Positions 7,528 through 20,664 are shown, counted from the first letter of the stretch. The stretch is 35,893 nt of DNA from Catenulispora sp. (GCA_013361685.1 JABFXP010000509.1:1-35893), one strand, 5' to 3'. Notes: generated by a model from the sequence alone, not told the origin. Made by a program: numbers and translations.

Positions 7528-8165
7528 GTTCCCAGCTTCTCCAGGATCCGGTGCATGCCGCTGTCCCAGTTCGTCTTCAGCGCCGCCACCGCGCCCGGCA
7601 GGTCCTCGGCGAGCAGGCATTCGGCGATCCGTTCGTGTTCGGCGGCCGAGCGTTCCAGGACCTGCTGGTCGCCGACCACGACGCGCTCGTAGCGGTGCAT
7701 GGTCAGTTTCAGGGTCGTGATCAGGTCCATCAGCCGGTCGTTGCGGCAGCCGGACAGCAGCTGGTCGTGCCATTCGTCGTCGTAGCGCTCGATGACGCCG
7801 AGTTCGGCCTGCGCTGCGGAGAAGGCGTGGGCCTCCTCCAGCAGCCGGGGGGCGATCTGCTTCAGGTGCTCCGGGGAGGAGAGTTCCAGGGCCAGGGATT
7901 CCAGGGTGGCGACGATGGTGGTGAGGTCGCGGAACTCCTGGGGGCTCATCGGGGCGAAGCGGAAGCCCTTGCCGCGTTCGCTGATGATGATGCCCTCGCG
8001 TTCCAGGCCGATCAGGGCCTCGCGCAGCGGGGTGCGGCTGACGCCGAGGTCGGCGGCGAGGTGGACCTCGTTGATCGGCTGGTCCGGGTCGAACTCACCC
8101 CGGCCCAGGCGTTCCAGGAGCACGTCCTTGATCTGCTCGCGTAGCGGACGCCGCTCGATCGCCAT
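7524..8165 (-). CDS. GntR-family transcriptional regulator, FCD (FadR) subfamily
   Basis: 213 residues. An N-terminal winged helix (RRPLREQIKDVLLERL, INEVHLAADLGVSRTPLREAL, LEREGII) is followed by an all-helical FCD ligand domain, with the expected Asp/His metal-ligand spots in RYDDEWHDQLL and AAEHERIAECL. Regulators of this type sense small carboxylates and bind palindromes centred on GTATAC. Start ATG 8165 has AGGAGAGGTGA upstream; an in-frame GTG 12 bases earlier is too close to that site. It is 104 bases after the SDR gene and coupled to the sigma gene. The palindrome TGCTGTATACAGCA (13104-13117) at the head of the operon is its probable site. Confidence 0.88.
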   Translation of the reverse strand: MAIERRPLREQIKDVLLERLGRGEFDPDQPINEVHLAADLGVSRTPLREALIGLEREGIIISERGKGFRFAPMSPQEFRDLTTIVATLESLALELSSPEHLKQIAPRLLEEAHAFSAAQAELGVIERYDDEWHDQLLSGCRNDRLMDLITTLKLTMHRYERVVVGDQQVLERSAAEHERIAECLLAEDLPGAVAALKTNWDSGMHRILEKLGT

Positions 8166-8269
8166 CTGAGAAGTCACCTCTCCTGCTCCACCCGTCGGCC
8201 ACATTGTTCCGTACCGCGCCCCGGTTTTCGCACGGACGCCCACGGTGCGTCGCGGCGTCGGCGCGCCGG

Positions 8270-9016
8270 TCACGCCGTGCCGGCGCCGTCCACGGCGAGC
8301 ACCGCGCCGCTGACGAACGCCGCGGCGTCGCTGGCCAGGAACGCGACCGTCTGGGCGATGTCCCGGGGCTGCCCGATGCGGCCCAGCGGCCGGACGGCGG
8401 CGTCGGCGTAGAAGGCGTCGACGTTCTCGCCGAGTTGCCGGGCCTCGTCGGCGAGCATGCCGGTGGCGGTGTCGCCCGGGCACACGCAGTTGACGCGGAT
8501 GTTCGCCGGGCCGTGGTCGATGGCCATCGCCCGGGTCATGTTGACCACGGCGCCCTTGGACGCGCAGTAGGAGATGGCGCTCGCCCCGCCTTTGATGCCC
8601 CAGCCGGAGCCGGTGTTGACGATGCTGCCGCCGCCGGCCGCCGCCATCAGCGGCACCACGCGGCGGCTCATCAGCAGGATCGACTTCACGTTCACGGCCA
8701 TCACCAGGTCCCAGTCGTCCTCGGCGATGTCGAGCACGGTCGAGCGCCGGATGATCCCGGCGTTGTTGAACAGCACGTCCACGCCGCCGTGCGCGGCCAC
8801 CGCGGCCCGCACTACGGCGTCGCAGTCGGCGGCCTGCGACACGTCGCACCGGACGAACGTCGCGCCGACCTCCCGGGCCGTCTGCTCGCCGCGGTCGGCG
8901 TCGAGGTCGGCGATGACGACGCCGGCTCCGAGTTCGGCCAGCAGGGTGGCGGTGGCGCGGCCGATGCCGCAGGCTCCGCCGGTGACGATCGCGGACTTCC
9001 CGGTCAGGTCGATCAT
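8270..9016 (-). CDS. Classical short-chain dehydrogenase/reductase
   Basis: 248 residues with all classical SDR marks: TGGACGIG cofactor loop (12-19), acidic D37 after the second strand suggesting NAD preference, NNAG (84-87), catalytic S137, Y150 and K154 (YCASK), and the C-terminal SDAAAFVSGAVLAVDGAG. It oxidises or reduces an alcohol/ketone pair; the substrate is unknown. It starts three bases after the stop of the AcoX-like gene, so it belongs to the glycine decarboxylase operon. Its product could act on a hydroxy compound in the same catabolic route, but nothing in the sequence names it. Confidence 0.88.
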   Translation of the reverse strand: MIDLTGKSAIVTGGACGIGRATATLLAELGAGVVIADLDADRGEQTAREVGATFVRCDVSQAADCDAVVRAAVAAHGGVDVLFNNAGIIRRSTVLDIAEDDWDLVMAVNVKSILLMSRRVVPLMAAAGGGSIVNTGSGWGIKGGASAISYCASKGAVVNMTRAMAIDHGPANIRVNCVCPGDTATGMLADEARQLGENVDAFYADAAVRPLGRIGQPRDIAQTVAFLASDAAAFVSGAVLAVDGAGTA

Positions 9017-9019
9017 GGT

Positions 9020-10108
9020 TCAGTGCCTTTCGCTGTGCAGGGGATACAGGATGGTACGGCGGTGTCCGCTGATGACCCGCAAGTAGCGGGGGAAGGCGGC
9101 GTCGAGGCGGTCGTCGCCGGTGTCGACCAGCAGCGGCCGGCCGCCGAGCGCGGCGATCTTGGCCTCGGTGGCGACGACGTGCAGCCGGTCCAGGCCGACT
9201 CGGCGCAGCACTTCGGGGGTGAGCTGCTGGTTGCCGCGGCCGAGCAGGAAGCCCTGGCCGCCGATGGGGGTGACGGCGATGCGTGCCGGGGTGGCGGTGA
9301 CGAGTTTGAGGAGTTCGTCGCCGCTGACGTCGGCGGCGACGAGCGTCTGGTCGGCCAGGACGCTGACGCCGAGGACGGGGATGTCCACGCCCCAGGCGGC
9401 GGCGATGGCGCGGGTGGTGGTGCCGGGGCCGAGGACGAGCAGTTCGCCGGGGGTGAGCAGGTCGGCGAGTTCGGCGGCGATCCCGGAGACGGCGTCGGGG
9501 GTGATGCCGGAGCTGCCGGTTTTGCGCTGCTGGACGCGGGTGGGGATGTCGGGTACGCGGAGGTGGCCGAAGAGTTGGGTCGTGCCGTCGACGCGGTCGA
9601 CGACCTCGGCGTCGCGCAGGCGGGAGGAGGAAGAGGAGGAGGCGGCGACTTCCCCGGCGGCGCGCGGGTTCACCGCGAAGACCGCGGAGTGCATCTTCAC
9701 GCCGGTGGGGATGCCGAGCACCGGGAGTGAGTCGCCGACGGCTTCGAGGATGTCGCGCGCGGTGCCGTCGCCGCCGGCGAACAGCAGCAGGTCGACGTGG
9801 GGTGCCAGGGTCCGGGCCGCCGCGACCGTGTCAGCGGCCGAGGTCGGCTCGCCGGGGACGTAGACGACCATCGGGGTGAGTCCGGCCGCGCGCGCCGACT
9901 CCTCGCCCATCGCTCCGGCGGCGGTCAGGATGGCGGCGTCCGGACGCCGGGCAAGCAACTCCCGCAGCGCCGTCGCGGCCCGCTCCCCCGCACGTGCGAC
10001 CGCGCCCAGCGCGAAGGCTTGTTGCTGGACCTCCGGGCTGTCGCTGCCTTTCAGGCCGACCCGGCCGCCGACGCCGGCGACCGGGTTGACGACCAGGCCG
10101 ACTTTCAC
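9020..10108 (-). CDS. ATP-NAD kinase-fold protein, AcoX-like
   Basis: 362 residues. It begins MKVGLVVNPVAGVGG (NPxxG of the NAD/diacylglycerol-kinase fold) and carries FAGGDGTARDIL with the GGDGT nucleotide motif at 112-116, then GIPTGVKMHSAVFAVNP. The C-terminal GPGTTTRAIA and PIGGQGFLLGRGNQQ are typical of the COG3199/AcoX group rather than true NAD kinases. AcoX is named for its place in acetoin catabolism operons; its reaction is not settled. A short poly-Ser run (AASSSSSSRL, residues ~154-163) is a low-complexity insertion. Start is GTG 10108 with no strong ribosome site, 28 bases after gcvPB; a coupled start is likely. Confidence 0.8.
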   Translation of the reverse strand: MKVGLVVNPVAGVGGRVGLKGSDSPEVQQQAFALGAVARAGERAATALRELLARRPDAAILTAAGAMGEESARAAGLTPMVVYVPGEPTSAADTVAAARTLAPHVDLLLFAGGDGTARDILEAVGDSLPVLGIPTGVKMHSAVFAVNPRAAGEVAASSSSSSRLRDAEVVDRVDGTTQLFGHLRVPDIPTRVQQRKTGSSGITPDAVSGIAAELADLLTPGELLVLGPGTTTRAIAAAWGVDIPVLGVSVLADQTLVAADVSGDELLKLVTATPARIAVTPIGGQGFLLGRGNQQLTPEVLRRVGLDRLHVVATEAKIAALGGRPLLVDTGDDRLDAAFPRYLRVISGHRRTILYPLHSERH

Positions 10109-10136
10109 GAGGCGGCCTTGTGGTGTGCGGTCCTCA

Positions 10137-11708
10137 TCACGCCAACTTCCGCTGGTAGGCGCGCCATGTCACGGCCCAGGTCCCCGGGTCGTCCAGGGAT
10201 TCGCCCTTCATCTGGTGGATCGGCCCGTTGTGCGGCGCGGTGCGCACTGTCTCGGGGTCCTCATACGCCTCGCGCGCGACCTCGGCGAGGATCGCGGCGT
10301 ACTCGTCGAGGTCGGCCTGCGAGTAGGACTCGGTCGGCTCCAGGGTCATCGGTTCCGGGACCAGGTAGGGGTGGTGGCTGGTCCAGTAGTGCGTTCCGAA
10401 GTCGCTGACGCGGTAGCCGATCTGCTCGGAGTGGATGCCGGTGTCGGCGTTCAGCTGCTCCCAGCTGTAGCGGGCCTGTTCGATGCGGCGCCGGCCCTGT
10501 GCGTAGGGCAGGGAGACGCCCTTGATCTGGAGCACCTTGTGGATCAGGTAGTTGTTGTTCAGTACGGCGGTCTCGGCGACGTCCCGCAGGCCTTCGGCGC
10601 CCAGCGCCATGATCCACGCGTAGGCCCGGACCAGGTTGGACACCACGCCGTAGAACGGCCGGATCTTGCCGACCGACTCCGGGCGGTCGTCGTCCAGGTG
10701 GTAGCGCGATCCGTCGAACTCCACCGTGGGGCGGGGCAGGAAGGGGGCCAGCGCCTCGGTCACCGCGCTGGCGCCGGCGGCCGGGCCGCCGCAGGCGTGC
10801 GGGGTGGAGAAGGTCTTGTGCAGGTTGAAGTGGCACAGGTCGAACCCGGCGTCGCGGGCCCGGGTGATGCCCAGGATGCCGTTGGCGTTGGCCTGGTCGT
10901 AGCAGCACAGGCCGCCGGCCTCGTGCACGATCCGGACGAACTCCTCGATGCGCGGGTTGAAGATCCCGGTGTCCTCGGGGTTGGTGATGAGCAGCGCGGC
11001 GGTGCGCGGCCCGACCGCGGCTTTGAGCGCCTCGATGTCGGGATAGCCGTCGGCGTCCGGCATCAGGGTGATGACTTTGTAGCCGGCGGTCTTGGGCGCG
11101 GCGGCGTTGGTGGGGTGGGAGAACTGGGTGGTGATGACCTCGTCGCGCTGGTCGCCCTCGCCGCGGGCGGCGTGGTAGGCGCGGATCATCGTGACGTTGG
11201 CGTAGATGGCCGAGGATCCGGCGCCGGGCTGCAGGCTCACGCGGTCCATGCCGGAGATCTCCTTCAGCAGCCCTTCGAGCCGGTACAGGATCTCCAGGAC
11301 GCCCTGCACGGTGCTCTCGTCCTGGAGCGGGTGCAGCTCGCTGATCCGCGGGTCGCGGACGAACGCGTCGTTGATCTTCGGGCTGTACTTCATGGTGCAG
11401 GTGCCCTGGCCGATGTCGACGTTCAGGTCGACGCCCAGGTTCTCCTGCGACAGCCGCAAATAGTGGCGCAGGACGTGCGGCTGCGACATCTCCGGCAGGG
11501 CCGGCGCCTCGGCGCGGCGCAGGCCGGGCGGCAGGTCCGGCACCGGCAGGTCCGGGACCGGGACGCCGACGCCGCGCTCCCCCGGGCTGGTCAGCTCGAA
11601 GATCAGCGGCTCGTCCCAGCGGGCCTGGTGGAAGCGGCGCAGCCGGGGCTTGGGCGCGATGCGGGCCTCGGCGGGCTCGACGTGGGTGTGGGGCGACGGC
11701 GCGCTCAC
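10137..11708 (-). CDS. gcvPB: Glycine dehydrogenase (decarboxylating) subunit 2
   Basis: 523 residues. With GcvPA it forms the PLP-dependent P-protein that decarboxylates glycine and loads aminomethyl onto lipoyl-H protein. The PLP lysine is K298 in CHFNLHKTFSTPHACGGP. Other family blocks are DLNVDIGQGTCTMKYSPKIN, SLQPGAGSSAIYAN, TQFSHPTNAAAPKTAGY and DQANANGILG. The GTG start at 11708 overlaps the gcvPA stop as GTGA (11705-11708). About 30 extra residues precede the usual first block. Most actinobacteria carry one long GcvP, so the two-gene form is notable. No gcvT or gcvH lies in the window. Confidence 0.93.
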   Translation of the reverse strand: MSAPSPHTHVEPAEARIAPKPRLRRFHQARWDEPLIFELTSPGERGVGVPVPDLPVPDLPPGLRRAEAPALPEMSQPHVLRHYLRLSQENLGVDLNVDIGQGTCTMKYSPKINDAFVRDPRISELHPLQDESTVQGVLEILYRLEGLLKEISGMDRVSLQPGAGSSAIYANVTMIRAYHAARGEGDQRDEVITTQFSHPTNAAAPKTAGYKVITLMPDADGYPDIEALKAAVGPRTAALLITNPEDTGIFNPRIEEFVRIVHEAGGLCCYDQANANGILGITRARDAGFDLCHFNLHKTFSTPHACGGPAAGASAVTEALAPFLPRPTVEFDGSRYHLDDDRPESVGKIRPFYGVVSNLVRAYAWIMALGAEGLRDVAETAVLNNNYLIHKVLQIKGVSLPYAQGRRRIEQARYSWEQLNADTGIHSEQIGYRVSDFGTHYWTSHHPYLVPEPMTLEPTESYSQADLDEYAAILAEVAREAYEDPETVRTAPHNGPIHQMKGESLDDPGTWAVTWRAYQRKLA

Positions 11709-13051
11709 TGGGCGATCTCCTGGAGGATGGCGGCGAGGTGGTCGATGTCCTCGCGGGTGTGGATCTCGGTGACGCAGAACAGGGCATCGCTGTCGGACAG
11801 GACCAGGCCGCCCTGAATGCCCCGCTCCAACAGGAGGGCGGAGATCTCCTGAGCGGACCGCCCGCCGGTGAACCGCAGCACGAAGTCGGCGAAGCTCACC
11901 CGGTCCCGGTTCGGCGCCTCGACGCCGGGGACTTCGGCCAGCCGGTCCTGGGCGTAGCGGGTGAGGGCGAGGATGGTCTCGCCGATCTCGCGCATGCCCT
12001 GCGGGCCCATCAGCGCCAGGTAGACGCCGGCCATGATCCCGTTCAGCGCGGAGGCGGTGCCGACCCACTCCTTGCCCTCTTCGCGCACGGCGAAGGAAGT
12101 CCGGTCGTAGAAGACGTCGCCGAACCCGTATTCGCCCTCGACGGCGGTCGGGATGACCCCGAACAGCCGGGACGGGAACTCCCGCACCAGCCGCTCCTCG
12201 TCACGAGTGGCGATGAACCCGGCGTTGCCGCCGCCGTAGCTCATGCGGATGCCCAACGGCTGGACGTCGCCGCAGACGATGTCGGCGCCGTAGGCCGCCG
12301 GCGGGGCGACGGCGCCCAGCGAGATCGGGTTGCAGCCGACGACGAGCAGCGCCCCGACGGCATGGGCCCGGTCGGCGAGCAGCGGCAGCGCCGGGTCCAG
12401 GACGCCGTGGAAGTTCGGGGCCTCGATGTAGACCGCCGCGACATCGGCGCCGACGACGAGGTCGGCGGCCTGCCAGCCGAAGGGGCCGGCGGGTCCGTCG
12501 AGCACTTCGACGTCGTGGTCCGGCCGGACGTAATCAATGATCTTCGACAGTTTGTCCGGGCTGACCGGCCCGACCACCAGCAGCCGCCGGCGCCCGGTCA
12601 CCCGGCCGGCCATCCGCAGCGCGGTGGCCGCCGCCTGGTAGCCGTCGTAGGTCGGGACGTTGACGACGTCCATCTCCAGCAGTTCGCCCATCAGCGACTG
12701 GTACTCCCACAGCGCCTGGAAACGGCCGTGGTCCTCGTAGGGCTCGCCGGCGTAGGCGGTCAGGAACTCGCTGCGGTTGCCGACCTCCTCCACCACCGCC
12801 GGGACGTGGTGCCGGTAGCAGCCGGCGCCGAGGAAGCTCAGCCGCGCCGGGGTGTTGCGGGACAGCAGGTCGTCCATGTGCCGGGTCAGTTCGGCCTCCG
12901 AGCGCAGCGGCGCCGGGAGGTCCAGCGGCCGGTGCAGGCGGATCGCGTCGGGGATGTCGGCGTAGAACTCCTCGACGCTGCCCGCGCCGATCGCCGCGAG
13001 CATGCGCCTCCTGATCTCGGGATCGCTGTTCGGGATGTACGGGTGGCCCAC
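11705..13051 (-). CDS. gcvPA: Glycine dehydrogenase (decarboxylating) subunit 1
   Basis: 448 residues, the normal size of GcvPA. It shows HPYIPNSDPEIRRRML at the start, FLGAGCYRHHVPAVVEE, FLTAYAGEPYEDHGRFQALWEYQS, NVPTYDGYQAA and GCNPISLGAV, all typical of subunit 1, which pairs with GcvPB to make the active site. I choose GTG 13051 because AGGA lies five bases before it and HPYIPN should be near the N terminus; the frame also opens at a TTG at 13075 without a good ribosome site. It is the first gene of the leftward operon and faces the sugar operon across a 93-base divergent region. Confidence 0.92.
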   Translation of the reverse strand: MGHPYIPNSDPEIRRRMLAAIGAGSVEEFYADIPDAIRLHRPLDLPAPLRSEAELTRHMDDLLSRNTPARLSFLGAGCYRHHVPAVVEEVGNRSEFLTAYAGEPYEDHGRFQALWEYQSLMGELLEMDVVNVPTYDGYQAAATALRMAGRVTGRRRLLVVGPVSPDKLSKIIDYVRPDHDVEVLDGPAGPFGWQAADLVVGADVAAVYIEAPNFHGVLDPALPLLADRAHAVGALLVVGCNPISLGAVAPPAAYGADIVCGDVQPLGIRMSYGGGNAGFIATRDEERLVREFPSRLFGVIPTAVEGEYGFGDVFYDRTSFAVREEGKEWVGTASALNGIMAGVYLALMGPQGMREIGETILALTRYAQDRLAEVPGVEAPNRDRVSFADFVLRFTGGRSAQEISALLLERGIQGGLVLSDSDALFCVTEIHTREDIDHLAAILQEIAQ

Positions 13052-13079
13052 AGGTTTCCTGCTTTCTGTTCCCAAACCC

Positions 13080-13117
13080 TTGACGGGGAGCCGGTATGCA
13101 GTGTGCTGTATACAGCA
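13080..13117. promoter_or_regulatory. Shared divergent control region with GntR-type palindrome
   Basis: TGCTGTATACAGCA (13104-13117) is a perfect 14-bp palindrome with the GTATAC core common to FCD-type GntR sites. TTGACG at 13080-13085 is a good -35 for the rightward sugar operon; with it the palindrome falls over the -10 region. The start of the leftward gcvPA gene is 53 bases away, so one bound repressor could cover both directions. I could not place a convincing -10 for either side. Confidence 0.6.
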
Positions 13118-13144
13118 TTCAGTATTGCGGCAGAGGAGGGCTCG

Positions 13145-14482
13145 GTGTCAATGAGGACAACACGGCGTTCGGCACTCATCGCCGGTTATGCGTGCATCAC
13201 CGCTCTGGTGCTCGCGGTGACCGGCGGCTGCGCGACCGGCAACGGCAAGAAGGACCCGGCGCCCGCGATCAGCACGGGGGCGCAGGCGAAGATCGACGGC
13301 ACGGTCACCATCTGGTCCTGGGACGTGGCGGCCAAGGCCCTCCAGCGCCTGGCGCCGGCGTTCGAGCAGGCACACCCCGGCACGAAGATCGACGTGGTCG
13401 ACATCGGCTACGACAACGCCTACGACAAGATCACCGTCGGGCTGAAGTCCGGCGCCGGGCTGCCGGACATCCTGCAGGTCGAGGGCCCGAAGATGCAGAG
13501 CTACATCGGCACCTTCCCCACCGGCTTCTACGACCTGACCACGCTGGCCGCGCCGCTGAAGGGCCAGTTCAACGCCGCGGCCTGGCGCACCGGCAGCGAC
13601 GACAAGGGCAAGACCTACGCGCTGCCGTGGGACATCGGCCCGGTCGGCGTGTTCTACCGGACCGACCTCTTCCAGCAGGCCGGAGTCGACCCGGCATCCA
13701 TAAAGACCTGGGACGACTACATCGCGGCCGGCGTCCAGATCAAGGCCAAGACCGGCAAGAAGCTGCTGGTCGTCGACCCGACCGGGGACAGCACCTTCGC
13801 GGTCATGCTCCAGCAGCAGGGCCAGGGCTACTTCAAGGACGGCAAGATCGCGGTGAACACCCCGGCCGCCGTCAAGGCCATGACCGTCATGAAGGAACTG
13901 AACGACAAGGGCCTGGTCGACTACGAGAAGGGCTGGGACGCGCTGGTCTCGGCCACCAAGGACGGCAAGGTCGCCACCACGCCGACCGCCGCGTGGTGGT
14001 CCGGCACCCTCACCGACGAGATGAAGGAGCTGCAGGGCAAGTTCGACGTGATGCCGCTGCCGGCCTTCGCCGACGGCGGCGTGCGCACCGCCAACAACGG
14101 CGGCTCGCTGCTGAGCATCTCGGCGCAGAGCAAGAACTCCGCCACCGCCTGGGCCTTCATCCAGTTCATGCTGGCCGACCAGGCCAACCAGGTCTCGATG
14201 CTGAAGAACGAGGGCCTGTTCCCCGCCTTCACCCCGGCGCTGTCGGATCCGTACGTCACCGCGCCGCAGGACTACTACGGCGGAAAGACCGTGTTCAAGA
14301 CCTTCGCCGACCTCGCCGAGGACATCCAGCCGGTGGAGTACACCGGTGACTACTCCAAGGCCGGGGACCTGGTCACCACCGCCACCACCTCGGTGATGCA
14401 AGGCGGCAAGGACCCGAAGGCCGAACTGGACTCGGCGGCGAAGCAGATCGCTTCGGCCACCGGCCGCCAGATCGCCCAGTAA
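13145..14482 (+). CDS. Extracellular sugar-binding lipoprotein of an ABC importer
   Basis: 445 residues. A Tat/Sec-like N terminus (MRTTRRSALIAG) leads to a hydrophobic stretch ending VTGGC, a slightly off lipobox (Thr at -3), so a diacylated lipoprotein is likely. The mature part is a family-1 solute-binding protein: VTIWSWDVAAKALQRLAPAFEQAHPGTKI, LPDILQVEG, ALPWDIGPVGVFYRTDLF, and NNGGSLLSISAQSKN. Trp/Tyr-rich loops fit an oligosaccharide ligand. GTG 13145 is five bases from AGGAGG (13134-13139); ATG 13151 is the alternative start and changes only two codons. It begins the five-gene sugar operon. Confidence 0.9.
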   Translation: MSMRTTRRSALIAGYACITALVLAVTGGCATGNGKKDPAPAISTGAQAKIDGTVTIWSWDVAAKALQRLAPAFEQAHPGTKIDVVDIGYDNAYDKITVGLKSGAGLPDILQVEGPKMQSYIGTFPTGFYDLTTLAAPLKGQFNAAAWRTGSDDKGKTYALPWDIGPVGVFYRTDLFQQAGVDPASIKTWDDYIAAGVQIKAKTGKKLLVVDPTGDSTFAVMLQQQGQGYFKDGKIAVNTPAAVKAMTVMKELNDKGLVDYEKGWDALVSATKDGKVATTPTAAWWSGTLTDEMKELQGKFDVMPLPAFADGGVRTANNGGSLLSISAQSKNSATAWAFIQFMLADQANQVSMLKNEGLFPAFTPALSDPYVTAPQDYYGGKTVFKTFADLAEDIQPVEYTGDYSKAGDLVTTATTSVMQGGKDPKAELDSAAKQIASATGRQIAQ

Positions 14483-14485
14483 GCC

Positions 14486-15433
14486 GTGGCCGTGGACACC
14501 GCACCGCCCACGGCCCGGACCGGGCTCGCCCCCTCAAGGCGAGCCCGGCCCCGGGGCCGGAGAAGCTTCCGCGTCATCCACTGGGCGTTCGCCGGACCGG
14601 CCGCCGCCCTGTTCGTGGTCTTCTTCGCCTATCCGCTGTGCGCGAGCTTCTATCAGAGCTTCACCACCGACGAAGGCGGTGTGCAGACCTGGTCCGGCCT
14701 GGTGCAGTACCGCCGGATGCTGCACGACCCGATCTTCTGGAAGTCGCTGTGGAACACCGGCCTGCTGCTGGTCTTCCAGGTCCCGCTGATGATCGGGCTG
14801 GCACTGGTCCTGGCCGGCGTGCTGAACCAGTCCTGGCTGCGGTTCAAGGACACCTGGCGGCTCGCGTTCTTCCTGCCCTCGATCACCATGCTGGTGGCGT
14901 ACGCGGTCGTCTTCCGCGTCCTGCTCAAGACCGACGGCGGCATGCTCAACCAGATCATCGGCTGGTTCGGGGGGAGCCCCGTCGACTGGCTGGACGACCC
15001 GGTGTGGGCGCGCGTGTCCCTGATCGGCACCATCACCTGGCGCTGGACCGGCTACAACGCGGTGATCCTGCTCGCCGGGCTGCAAGCCATCTCCCGGGAG
15101 CAGTACGAGGCCGCCGCCATCGACGGCGCCGGCCCCTGGACGACGTTCCGCAAAGTCGTGGTGCCCCAGCTCAAGCCGGTGATCCTGTTCTGCTCGATCA
15201 CCTCCACGATCGGCACGCTCCAGCTGTTCGACGAGAACTTCATCCTCACCAAGGGCGGCCCGGACAACGCCACCATGACGCCGGTCCTCTACCTCTACAA
15301 GGTCGGCTTCGACCAGATGGACTTCAGCTACGCCTCCGCGATCGCCTGGGCCGTGGTGCTGATCATCGGAGTGCTCTCGGTGATCCAGTTCCGGGTCTTC
15401 GGCAGCACGGAGAAGGAGAGGGGACGCAAATGA
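14486..15433 (+). CDS. Sugar ABC transporter permease (first of pair)
   Basis: 315 residues. A basic N terminus (RRARPRGRRSFR) is followed by six predicted membrane spans, starting FAGPAAALFVVFFAYPLCASFYQS, the usual signature of MalF/UgpA-type permeases. The cytoplasmic EAA loop reads EQYEAAAIDGAGPWTTFRKVVVPQLKP and couples to an ATPase. The start is GTG 14486, three bases after the lipoprotein stop. The operon has no ATP-binding gene; in streptomycetes such importers share the MsiK ATPase encoded elsewhere, and the same is likely here. Confidence 0.92.
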   Translation: MAVDTAPPTARTGLAPSRRARPRGRRSFRVIHWAFAGPAAALFVVFFAYPLCASFYQSFTTDEGGVQTWSGLVQYRRMLHDPIFWKSLWNTGLLLVFQVPLMIGLALVLAGVLNQSWLRFKDTWRLAFFLPSITMLVAYAVVFRVLLKTDGGMLNQIIGWFGGSPVDWLDDPVWARVSLIGTITWRWTGYNAVILLAGLQAISREQYEAAAIDGAGPWTTFRKVVVPQLKPVILFCSITSTIGTLQLFDENFILTKGGPDNATMTPVLYLYKVGFDQMDFSYASAIAWAVVLIIGVLSVIQFRVFGSTEKERGRK

Positions 15434-16256
15434 CGGTGAACCCACAGGTCCTGCGCCGATTCGTGTTCCTGGCGGTCCTGGCCGTCGGAGCCTTCATCAG
15501 CGTCGTCCCCTTCTACTGGATGATCGTCGCCGCCACCCACAGCAACGACGAACTCTTCCACTCCCCGCCGCCGTTCGTCCCCGGCGGGCACCTGCTCAGC
15601 AACCTGAAGTCGTTGCAGCAGTCCATCGGGTTCACCCGCGTGATGCTCAACAGCGTCGCCGTCGCCGTGACCTACACGCTCGTCAGCGGCCTGATCTCGG
15701 CGATGGCCGGCTACGGACTGGCCAAGTACCGCTTCCGCGGTCGCGGAGCGCTGCTCGCCCTGGTGCTGACCACGATGATGGTGCCGTTCCAGGTGCTGCT
15801 GGTCCCGCTGTTCCAGATGATGTCGAACCTGGGCTGGGTCAACACCTACCAGGCGGTGATCGTGCCGTTCCTGGCCAACTCCTTCGGCATCTTCCTGATG
15901 CGCCAGGCCTTCCTGGACTTCCCCGACGAACTCGTCGAGTCCGCGCGCATCGACGGCTCCGGCGACCTGCGGACCTTCTTCCGCATCGTGCTGCCGGTGG
16001 TCAAACCGCAGCTCGGCGCGCTGGCGATCTTCACGTTCATGAGCCAGTGGAACGCCTTCCTGTGGCCGCTGCTGATGCTGAACTCCGAGGACAAATACAC
16101 CGCGCCGGTCGCGCTCTACACGCTGGTCGGCAACAGCCACGTGGACTACGCCGGACTGATCCTCGGCTCGTTCCTGGCCACGGTGCCGCTGATGGCGATC
16201 TTCTTCGTCTTCCAGAAGCAGTTCGTGAGCGGCCTGCTCGGAGGGGCGGTGAAGGG

Positions 16257-16260
<4 letters not shown>
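15430..16260 (+). CDS. Sugar ABC transporter permease (second of pair)
   Basis: 276 residues of MalG/UgpE type. It has the opening VPFYWMIVAATHSNDELFHSPP, six predicted spans, a LISAMAGYGLAKYRFRGRG block, and an EAA loop ELVESARIDGSGDLRTFFRIVLPVVKP. ATG 15430 overlaps the preceding stop as ATGA, with GGAGAGG just upstream, so translation is coupled to the first permease and the two form the heterodimeric channel. It in turn overlaps the GH42 gene by ATGA at 16257-16260. Confidence 0.92.
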
Positions 16261-20545
<4,285 letters not shown>

Positions 20546-20588
20546 TCATCGGGTACTGAGTCCGTTCGACGGTGACAAGGACGACAAG

Positions 20589-20621
20589 GTGGCCCCGGCG
20601 GAGAGAATCCGCCGGGGCCAC
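20589..20621. terminator. Strong bidirectional hairpin between convergent genes
   Basis: GTGGCCCCGGCGGA (20589-20602), loop GAGAA, TCCGCCGGGGCCAC (20608-20621): a perfect 14-bp stem. It lies 43 bases after the GH63 stop and 43 bases beyond the stop of the convergent large gene, so it can end transcripts from both sides. No T-tract follows, as is common in high-GC actinomycetes. Confidence 0.85.
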
Positions 20622-20664
20622 TGGGTTCTGGCACTATCTGGGTGCTGCCATCACCGTTCCGTCG

